Shown in pieces: positions 39,101 to 50,600 of a stretch of DNA of 64,000 nt; positions within the stretch are counted from its first letter, which is position 1; every line of letters starts with the position of its first letter. The DNA comes from Styela clava (Eukaryota > Chordata > Ascidiacea > Stolidobranchia > Styelidae). Where the stretch lies: contig NC_135261.1 in NCBI RefSeq assembly GCF_964204865.1, forward strand, positions 10,974,001-11,038,000. The letters run 5' to 3'. Below the pieces are notes generated by a model. It was not told the origin of the DNA, made no database searches, and saw nothing but the letters and a program-made list of their open reading frames with translations. Made by a program: the position numbers and the translations under genes.

Positions 39101-41588
39101 TTTGTATGTGGAATGTTTATTGATTAAATGATATAAAGCGGATGAAAATTCTTCAAATATTTTAACCTCAACCCCACACGTGGGTTACGTCGTTGCTAAT
39201 CCTAAAATGATGAACTGTTTTATTATTATCCATTGGTATGTATGTTAGCAAACTCTGTCAAATCAAAGTAAATATAAGATGTTTTATATTTGCGGTACGT
39301 CTGGGCGACATTTTTTTCTGAACCTAAGTTAAACATTGAATTATTTTTGGCCGATGTTAAACAAAGAATATGAACTGTCATAAAGATCAGATTATCCATT
39401 CAGACCACCATTAAATCTGGTTTCCCTATGTCCTTACTTCTGATAACACGAAATGTTTCCCCTATCTATATGTATTCAGATATTTTAGTCCACAGTGTGT
39501 TATTAAAAGTATGATTAATTGATATTCTATTATTTTACGAACCCCGATTTGAAAATTGACCCTATTTTTTTCGCAGGGCAGGAAGGTTAAAGTTATAATT
39601 CGCGAACAAGAATATCATTCACAACGTTTATCGCCACGTAGAATTTTGTCATTTTCAGCAAAGAAGGTGCTTCAAAAGCGACAAAAAAGGTGCGATTTTT
39701 GGGGTTGAAACGATAATATTACCGCGAATGCTTCAAATATTGCATAAATCTATAATAGTTACTAAAAAGCCACAATTCGCTGCATTTACGTCTATTTGTG
39801 TCAATGGAGATCGAGTCGCAGAGAAATTTCAAAAAGGAATGACTAGTGGTGCTCATTTTGGAAGTCGGGTAATTCCATCTATGTAATATATCATTTAATT
39901 TTCTTTATTTTCAACAGTGTCGACAACCAGCGCCAACATCGTACTACGTCAGACGTCAAACGTCTAAATTAAGCCTTTTTCTCCCATAATTGGATCAAAG
40001 AGTCGGGTGTTAAACGGTCGTTGAAATTGATAGTTAGTTAGTTTCCGATGTAGGTTTTGAGTCAGAAAACTGATATTTTAGTCTGTCAACGCCAACGGAG
40101 TGATAACAGATAATAGAGGTTTTTAATGATCGATGTTCGGCTATTTTTGTTTAATATACTATGATGGAGATATACTGTCAGAGGTGTACATTGTAATTAT
40201 AAAATTGCAGAAAATGTATAGGATGTTCAAAGTATTAGTCTGTGGTAAATAGCTTTATGTTTACTCAAGCGATTAAAATGCTTAATCGTAAAATTTACAA
40301 TCTGATGGTAATGATTCGTAATCTGGTATTACCTACAGAAACAGTTCATCACATTTAGATGTTTATTTAAACTGTTTGTAGCTTCTTTTACCATTTCATA
40401 TAGTTCCATTTACTTAAGTGTCAGATAGATTAGGGCTTTACTGATATCAAATTTACCATACATTGTGATTGCTGAATAGGACAATGCCCTTTTTCGAAAA
40501 AAAAAACTGCTGAAATTAAAAGCCACGTAAAAATTTCTAGGAAAAAATGTGTCACTGAATTACTTTTTGTCAAAAATTTCATTGTGTTATACCGAATATT
40601 CAGCTATTTTATTACTTTTAAATGTGACATTTCTTTCAGTGCTCTTGGCTTTTATGAGAGTATAGCTTCGATCCTTCCGAAAATATCTCAGGATTGCATT
40701 AACCGCGGCAACTTACTGGCACTCAAACCCAATTTGTACTTAAACGAATGGTAAATTCTCAATTCAGGCTATCCAATTAGTGGGTAACCAAATGATTGTG
40801 CTATTAGCACGCCGTAATTATGCCTCTTCATTCGTTTTAAAAAAAACACTGAAATATTCTATTTACATTCCCGAATACTCATATTATAATAAGGCATTTG
40901 AAATGTGGGCTTACTTGAGACGCCTTTGCTAATTTAGGATTCGGCGTGAATGACAAATGACTGAGTATTTAACCAGGTGGCAGAAAAACGGTAGGAGGGC
41001 ATTTCTAAAATAGTCGCACAATGATAACGGGGAGCTTACGTCAGTGAAATGGCATACCTAAGCTTTCTTTGTCTCAAATTTCCAAGCCAATAAGTATATT
41101 GTAGTAAAGATTGCCACTTTTTCTCGAAAGTTATCCTATAAACGGGTTAATCTTAGAAATCGTCTTAAAGAAATTTAGAAGCACTAAGAATCTGAATCTA
41201 CTATACCTAAAATTAATTCAAAATCAAGCAGGCTCGTCTTGTCGCAGCGAATTTTTCAAATGATATATCAGGTGAGTATCTCTTTTTCTGCTCCAGAAGT
41301 GTTTGAATGTCAGGCATGCCTCAGTTGGAGTACATTTTAGCATAGAGCTGAGAAACTTATGAGTAATTTGTTTATACTGTCAAGAGGTATGAGTTTCAGT
41401 TTCCAACAGTAACTCATTTAAAATGGAAAATGTGGGAAAATTTTATGTATATTGTGAATAATCGTTAGTTTTAGAAGCAGTATCGGACCCATGCGAGTTT
41501 TCTTATTATCATAACTCTTTTTTATCCTATATTTGTTTCGTGAACATTTATTCGCCCATCAAGTCTTCGGTTGGATTCCCTTTGAATA
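36157..41588. other. Gene desert of about 5.4 kb
   Basis: No coding exon could be supported on either strand. A 5' part of the dispersed repeat family lies at 36556-36600, followed by a CA-rich simple stretch near 36830-36870. This interval must contain the promoters of the unknown minus-strand gene and of the plus-strand mosaic gene, which diverge from it, but no core promoter is recognisable by eye. Confidence 0.45.
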
Positions 41589-41637
41589 TTCATTTTAATA
41601 TATTTTGTTTTTATAAATCTCATTTCAATAGATAGTC
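41589..41637 (+). promoter_or_regulatory. 3' splice acceptor six bases before the start codon
   Basis: A long T-rich tract ends in CATTTCAATAG, then ATAGTC and the ATG at 41638. This is a strong splice acceptor just ahead of the coding region. It implies either a separate 5' UTR exon or spliced-leader trans-splicing, which is known in tunicates. Confidence 0.55.
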
Positions 41638-44600
41638 ATGAACAAATCGGCAACACATTATATTCTGTACTTTGCAAAATGTACGATACTGTTAATACTT
41701 TGTAGCTCCTGTAGTCAAGCTTCGACAGGTGCCGAGAGAACTGATAGTCAACATCAAAAGAACAAGTCAGCTAGGGCTAAGAGGCAGTTATCAGCATTCA
41801 CACACCACGCGGCTGGATCTTCCGATGGACCTCAACCAGAACTTGTGATGACATGTGATCTTAACGAAGGTGAATAAAAATTTTGGGTGATTTGATTTAT
41901 TGATTTTATAAATGAGTTTCTTAGCGTCTAGCTCTGTAAAAACTTTACATGAGGGCACGCAGCTATCGTTTTTCATAGAAAAGAAATTGCAGCAATCTCC
42001 ACCTCTCACACATTGAGCATTCGACGCGATGTACATCAACAATGTGATTCCGAAGTGCCCCCACCGTTTGATTACATTTTAATTTGGTAAAATAAATGAA
42101 ATTTCACATTAAATAAGTTTAATTCCCAAGAAAACGTTCTTTAGTTCCCTGGTGTTTACGCTTTACTTTGCCTACACAACAAACAGTAGTAAACGAAAAC
42201 TATTTTACCAAAAATTATTTCTAAAGCCGTCCGTTACTTCCGTAGAACATGGATTTCAGTTCATCGTTTTGGGTGAGGATCTAAATAAAATTAAAACTCA
42301 TCATTTCCACCCCGCTATGTTTTATTAGCTTGACTTGCATGCGGAACACGAGCTTTACATGTCGAAATATTTTGGAGTTTCCCGATCAAATACAGTTCAA
42401 ATAGAGTCATTTCGTTCACTATTACTTCAACCATTGCAGATAAAATCACATTTCAATTTTCAATTGTAAAGTTAACCTTTAAAATAGAACTCATGCTTTA
42501 GTTTTGTTTAATTTTACGTTTTATTTTCTTCCTGTCAAACAAATGTAATATTTTGAAGTGGCGATATTGCTATATATATGATTTGGGCACGAGCAAGCTT
42601 AATCTGTGACTAAATCGCTGAGTCCATTGTAGTAAAATTATCAAAATCGCTTGTGTGGACAACTGGTCGATGAATAATTCGGTATTTCGTCCAGTGTTTA
42701 CCAATCCAGGGAGACCGCACGTCTATCGTACGAACAATGGTCAGAAAAAAAGACAAAACTAAACATATTTTAAGTGATATCAAATGTAACAAATATGATA
42801 GTAACAAAATAGTATTATCGAATAGGTCCGCATAAATTTTTTCAGATTTATTTTAATATCGCCAATATAAATTGTAGTAAAATATGTGATAATTTTTCAG
42901 TTTTTTATAGTGTATTTTCTAAGAAATTTTGACGACTGGGAGTAAGGACACCGCTGTGTATTGCGACCACCAGCGTCTGAATTATTCGAATTCCGTAAAT
43001 TCCGCCATAAAATGATTTCGATAACAAAATAAATGATTTTATTGATCAATATTTCTGTGAAATAAACAATATTATATGTTTATATTATCAATATGCGTGA
43101 GAAAATTAGAATTTTGGAATTTCGTATAAAATAGAATTCTTGTTCTAAGCTCGGTCCAGCCAACATCGGCGATGTTAATCGACATTTCAATTACAGCAAA
43201 ATGGTCGTAAGACTCACATAATATCTTAACATGAATCAAATTATTCTTTGGAATGATGACCCGGCTATCCTGGAGGACGTAAATAATATCAAAGGTCATA
43301 AGGAGGAATTATTGTTACCGCCCATCTCGTATACGGTTTCCTACCGTGATCGGTCTATAAAATCGAATGAAGAATTTTACATTAATTTCACGATGTGCGC
43401 CACGTTGTCGCGTGATATTTGCCCCGTATAGACAAGTTGGGACGATTAAATACACGAAATTCATACTAATATTACATATTGTTTTTAATTATAAACATAA
43501 TTAAAACAATAGCAAACATGTTTTTATTCGTTTGGCTTAATATAAATTTTTTGCATGGTGTAATTGTCCTTGCCCGCGAAATCTTTGGTTACAATATTAA
43601 AATCACGCTTGAAATTTTGATCTTCTAGATCTAGAACAACGGTGCACAACCTGCGGCCGTCGCGAAAAAAAAATGCGGCCGTCCAAGCAAAACAGAAGCA
43701 CTGCAAAAAAGTCAGACGACACGATGTGTCACAATCTATATGGTGTATTTGCTGCCAGTTACCTGACTTTGCAAGTTTATCTGCCCACATGCAAGACCAA
43801 AGGAGTCATTAAATTGCTACAATTCTTTGCAAACTTTTATAGAATAAATTCATAAAAATATTTGACATTTTATTATACTTTTAGGGACAAGAAAATGGGG
43901 GTAACCGCCCCTCCCCGACTTTCGATTTTTTTCAAAATTGTGCAACCATTATGCAACTTGCAGAATATATCTGCTCTAGAATAGGTCCAACGAAAAAAAA
44001 TCCTTTTAAAATGCGAATATTATACTTCCAAGTAGTCCTACATACTTCATAATTGGGCAGAGTGCACCTCGCACGGGTCAAATACGCGCCTTCGGCGCGC
44101 TATTAACCTCCTGGCGGCCGTATTGTATAAAAATCAATGCAATGTGGCCGCCAATACCAAAAAGGTTGTGCACCCCTGATCTAGAATAACGTCGAAGTAG
44201 TGTAAATTAGATTTAACTTTATGTGTTCATAATTTCAAAATAAAACCTAACTTCTTCTCTTTGAGTAAAATTGTACATTAAAAGTATCAATACAAACAGT
44301 AATAGTATAAAAATCCGTTTGAAAAATGTTGTGCATCACAGCTGGATTCAATCAAGAAGATGCGTTGGTGTTAAATCTCCGTTTTGCTGACGATTCGGGA
44401 ACAGTTTTACAGTCTCTCAAAGATCAACAAACGGAAATAAAAAGTCAAATCAGTGAGATTTGGGAGTTGTTCAAGGAAACACACAGAGAGCAAGTAGCAA
44501 CAACTTTTCAAAATATTTTGACATCGTCAAAACAAAGATTTTAAAATATTTCTATTTTTGAAACAGGCCAAATTGATTCAGCTTCAAACCGCCCTTCGTC

Positions 44601-47600
44601 AACAAAATGCTCAAATGATGGCTTTATTTAGTAATGCTGTCAAAAGTAATTTCGACGCTAAATCGCCAGGATTTGTGGAAAATTTGTTTGACATGAGGTA
44701 TGATGACAAGTTTACTTTTGGTTTGCATATTTGGCAAGGCATATAAAAACAAAAGAAAAAATAATGATTTTGCCAGAGCACAATGATTATCTCATTGTTT
44801 TAGGGCTTAGGCTAATGTTAAGCAAAAAATGTTGTAAAAAATAATCAGTATTTTTAGAATGGAAGTACTCGTATTTGTGTGGCACTTATTACCGCAAACT
44901 ATTGATCATACTTTGACTTCTGGAATTGGTTGCCCTGTCAAAAGTTTTGTTTGGTCTCGTATTGGTTTAATTTATATATAATCCACTTTCTGTGTGAAGA
45001 CTATACTAGAATCGACACAGACGAAATGAGCTTCCTGGCTCCATTTTCCTATAACCCATATCTTGCGATATTTCTTATTACTTAGGGTTACATTTATTTA
45101 TACCCTACAGCAGGGCTACTCATCTGGCGGACCGCGGTCCGAATCCCGAGTATTAAATTTGTACCGAAGCTGATTCTTGATTTCGAATGCATCGTTTTTT
45201 GATATTTCGTAATCGTAATGCATTTTTCGCTAAACCACTGAGGTATAAATTGTCATAGCAATAAAAGTTTCTCAAATCATCGACCCACTTGTTTACTGCA
45301 CTAGTGTTGGTTAATCAGCCAGATGTCAATGATGGCGTAAAAACTTAGCGGCCGTTTGGATACATTTTTATAAATGGTGGTAAACATTAGCTTGTTTTTT
45401 ATCATTATTTTTTAGTTAAATTTTCGACATTCAAAAATAGACAAAAATCCGATTTTGCATAATAGTATACTCTTATAATCGGCAGAAACGAAGAAATGTA
45501 ATTTCTCAGATTAACGATTCCAAAATAACTATACTATTGGACACGATGTCGACTAATGAATCGTTTTGCTAGAATCTTTGTGAACGATGTTGTTTTTCTC
45601 AATCTTGCCTGGAAAAAATCGTTATTCTTCGCAAATAATATATTCCAAGTTTTCAGTCCTGAAGGTAATTCAAGTCGCTAGAAAACTTTTGAATCTATCC
45701 TATAGTATGAAAAGCAACTAAAATAATATTGGTGAATTATCAAAAATTTTGACCTGAGATGAGATCACAGCTCTCTATATGTAAACATAGTCAGATTAAC
45801 TCACTAAAACAGGCGTCAAATTTATTGATAAAAGGTCCTGTGGTGCAACATATAAATATTCACCAAAATAAAGATTTTCAATAATTCGTGTGTAGATAGT
45901 TTATTGTCGTTGCAATTTTATTTCAGCAGCAAAGAGCGGAATCTTCATGTTATGAAAGCAACCGAAAAATCGAAAAAGGATGTCAGACCAAATAACGTTA
46001 CCACGCCTGCGCCGCCAAAAAGAGATGTATTTTTACAGGATCAAGGCCACCCTGAAGTCGTCGAATTTCTGAATGAAACCAATCAAGAAGAAGTATATAT
46101 ATATATAAATAATATTTATTTAAACAAAACTTTTGAATTCAAGCGTCTGGCTCTTGATATACATTGAAACTCGTATTTTAGATTTTCCCAGAGGAAATCC
46201 TAATGAGATCGGTCTATTCCGGAAACATTGAAACCACGATCGTTGAACAGGAAATCTTCCCCGATGACGATGTTACGGCGGACGCCAATGTAGATTCCAA
46301 TGATGTATCCACTTCACTCATTGTACAAAATGGAAATATTTTGATTCCCGGTATGTTAATGATGCAACAGTTCAGAAATAAGTCCAGTTCACGTTTTTCT
46401 TTTTGCAGTTGGTTACTCAGAAACGCGCATGAAAACATGACATAGCGGTTAATATGATGGACTCAACTAGGTTGGACTCGGGTTAGAAATCTCGAATTCA
46501 AATCATATATCCAACACCTCACGTAGTGTGTAATGAATTGAGTGGACAATCTCTCGCCTCAATAGTATTAGTTGCCAACGTCGCCGTGGTTGCTTGTACA
46601 TAGTTCGGAGTGAAACGCGTATAACCGTCGTTTCTGAATATAATGTACAATTAAGCACGATGAAGAATAAACATTAGGCACTGAATTCTGAGAAACGTTA
46701 CGAATATACATTTGAGAAAATCTGCTGTGAGGTTCGTAATTTATCTTTAATAGGCATTTTATTTTTGCAGCCGTATCCATGCATAAGAGCGAACTCAATA
46801 GTATCCATCTAAGCAGAAATTATAAAGAAATAGACTGTGGTCTTGCAGAATATCAATTGACAAAAGACCTAAAAATACCTTGTTTTTATTAACACAATGA
46901 AATTGTACAATCTGTGCACACAACTTAGTACAGTACCGGTACTATCGCTGGGTATAATGTTTCATTTTTACTTTTAGAAATCAAATCAACCGAACTACCA
47001 GATATCTTATGTCAACATTGCGACGATGGAGAATTTTGTGTCATTGAAGGTTTGTTGCTCGATTTTCACAAATTCAATCTGGATTTTGTATCCATGATTG
47101 ATTCCTGTTATATATATATATATATAGTATTCAAATTAGAATATGAAGCTTTTCTGTAAATAGAAGTCAAATTAATCCGAGTAGTAAGCACAATAGGAAT
47201 AAATAAAAGGTAGATCATTTGAGGAGGTGTCACAAACAAACAATTTTCACAATTTTTAAAGATAAAAATGACGCGGCCAATAAGACCTATTCAGTTTATT
47301 TTTGTTTTGAAAAATTATTACTGATCAAGTCACTGGGTCATTTTAGGCGTTGAACACCAGAAATATTACAATAAATGTATAAATGTTTTTGCATATTACA
47401 TCAATACATATAGAAATAATTACAACAATAGAAATACTTTGATGCGACGCAAAAAGAGTTCCTCCTATTCGAGGGTGCTTCATGTGCGATTCACGTACAT
47501 ACGTGTAATATTTAAATTTAACTTCCTTGTCTTCTATCAGTAGAAGATTATCAATGTTATCCTTGCACTGAGTGCAGTCAAGGATACCAAATGACAACAC

Positions 47601-50600
47601 CTTGTACACGTGATCAAGATATCATTTGTGAAGACATCAATGAATGTTCGACATTCGGTCAGGAGGAAACTTGCAAGGAAGCAGGAGCTCTCTGCGTCAA
47701 TACGCCTGGAGGATATTTGTGCGTAGGTATATATTGATGCATTGTTCTTCAAATAAAACAAAATTGATATTTATTTACGAATTGTTACACTTTGTGGTTC
47801 TCGAGTCTCTATTGAAACAGTTACTTGTTCACAAAGACAACAGTTCAATGTCAACTTTAAATCGTGCAAAAACACTTTGTAAAATACAGTGTTACTAATC
47901 AAATTTTTAACTTAGACGAAACACTACAAATAATCAAAATATAATATTTCAGGTGGTGATGCTTCATGTATAGACAACTATTATTTCAATAGACGTTCTT
48001 CCCAATGTGAGCAGTGTTCTACATGTACTACCCTACAACATATTATCGTACCATGTTCAAAATTTAGCGACGTCATATGCAGGTAGGCTATTTGAATCTA
48101 GGTGTTTTTCCTAAAGAGAAATCATATGCAAACACGAGTCATGGTTGTAATTTGTCACACTAAAAGATTTAATAATTATACAAGCTCGGTATGAATGTGG
48201 TAAACACAGCACTGAACATACTCAATAAGGTAGGTCAATTATATGTTTGTTATTTATGTTAGGACAGAAGACATGGAACAACAGACGGATGTATGGAAAG
48301 GAGGACTCAAGAAACCAAATAAATATCTCAAAAACGTTGAAGATCTTAACGCTGGATTTTCCTTAGTATATTCAGGTATTTGTTAACTGGCTTTACATTC
48401 TAATATAGGGATTTTCACAGATATGAATGAATAATAACGAGTATATATCAGATGTAACAGACATAAAGTGATTTTTATCGCATGTTCTTCTCAAATTCTA
48501 ACAGAATGACGTTATTGATATGCTCAAATTGTTTCTGTTAGTCAATACATTCAGTTTACACTTTCAAACTAAACAATGAAATAGCTTCAATTACAGCAAT
48601 CCAATAATTTATAAAGTATATTTATCTTCTTAGATAGATTTAAAGGAAAGATTTATTGAACAAATACTCACAGGCCTGTATATTTCTTGTCTGTGTGTAT
48701 TGATTCTTCCAAATTGAGGTTTGAGAACCAAATGTATTTTTAGACATCTCGGAAAATAATCAAACGATTATTGAAATAACGAAGCATCGACGAAAAGCTT
48801 CACGAAATCCTACAAATACTTATAAGAAAGATTTCAAAAACGTATTAAACTTATCAAAGCATGGAATAATATGGATGGAATTGAATATGGCGATACGACA
48901 TTCTTGTAGAAGTTATGTTCAGGTTGGAAATTTTAATTGAGCGAACGGGCTTTTTATTAACATCTGAGTCCTTTAAACATAATTATACATGGGATGGATT
49001 ATAAGGATAATTACTTTTCAAATGATTCTTCCGTAATGCCTAAAGTCATAATAAACAACATAACTTTAAAGCGAGAAACCTAAAACACGAAACTGTCACT
49101 GCTCTTTGTGACACAACCAGTCACATTACCTTGATTTGGGTGATTGGAGCGTGCAGAAGGCAAAATAGTTGAATACAAGATTGCGTGAAATAATATTATT
49201 TACTGTCAGTGCTGGATTACCCATTAAGCAAAAAAAGAAGTTGCTTAGGGCACCAAGGGAAAACGGGCATTACAGAATTTTCCATAGACTATTATTCAAT
49301 GGTATCTCAGTGTTTAATGAAACATTTCGAATTTGTCAGACGACACAGACCTCAATATTGGCCCGGTAGAAATATAGTTCTCAAGTATCATCTTAAATCT
49401 CTTCATAGATGTTTGTGAGTGTAAGGAGTGTTTGTGAAAAAGTCACGCAAATTATTGTAACTTGGCCCTAAGTTAGTATTGAATACTGAAACTTACTTTT
49501 TCAATTTCATATAACATAGAACACCGGTTTCATTAAATTTCATGGGCTCAGGGCCTCTAAAGGTCATGATGCGGTCCTGGTTACTGTAACAATAATATTC
49601 AATTTGTTGATTTCAAAACTGGTTAAGATTATAGAACGAGTCTATGTCTTTCAATTTGAAAATTCAAATAACTCAGGAATGTGACTGATGAATGAATGAG
49701 AAAAAATGAACTTGAGTTAAAGTCCTCGAGATTTTGTCCAACAAATGCAAATTCAATTATTTTTCTTCACAGGTTACGTATCATATTTCAAATGGTGCTG
49801 AATCTGTATCATCAAATGGTAAAGAAACAGCAGTTCTTGATCGTAGTGCGGGAGGAAAGGTAGAACAAGATAAGTCACAGAAGTCATTGGCTGCTACAAG
49901 AATTGAACATTCCTCCGGAGATCGATACAAATTCATTGATCTTGGCGCGGTGGCGGAAGTGGAACCTGGTCAAAATATTTGGGTAATTGAGTAATTTAAT
50001 GCAGTGATTGACATTGTATTGACTCGCATTGACAAGTAAATAAAGTAAACAATGAACCGCACTTTATCCACTTCATTCATCTCCATCTCCGTTTAATATA
50101 AAATGTTCGTTTTCCAGGTTACTCTTCACAGTGCCCATCAAGGATGTGCAGCATTCCCGTCAAAGCATGATCAATATGCTCTTCGTTCAATTGCACCGTC
50201 CCAAAGATCTGGGCCGTTTTCAGTGCTATGGTTGTCACACGATACTGGAGCAGTGGCCTTCAGGGCAACCATGAAAACTAATTCGGCTTTCTCAACGCTC
50301 TATGCTCAGTTTTCTCAGGTAAGGAGTGAAACCTTGTAAAAACAAGTAGTCGGTGAAAGCGCTTGCCCTATCGCCAATATTTTTAAATGTATTCTATTGC
50401 CTTCATTGTTTTCTTGGATGAGATTTCATTTTCGATTGATTTTTTCGACATGGAAGATTTGATTTTGTTGTATCTATCCTGCAATCTTAATTAAAAACCG
50501 AAAATTTGTGAAACTAACCTCGTAAAACACTGCGTTTTTAGTATATATAGTATATATATAAATTTCAAATTGCATCTTTTACTATTATCTTTCATTCAGG

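Noticed and set aside
46440..46620. Possible further SINE copy
   Set aside because: Only a weak B-box-like ATTCAAATC was found and no body similarity to the SINE at 17901.
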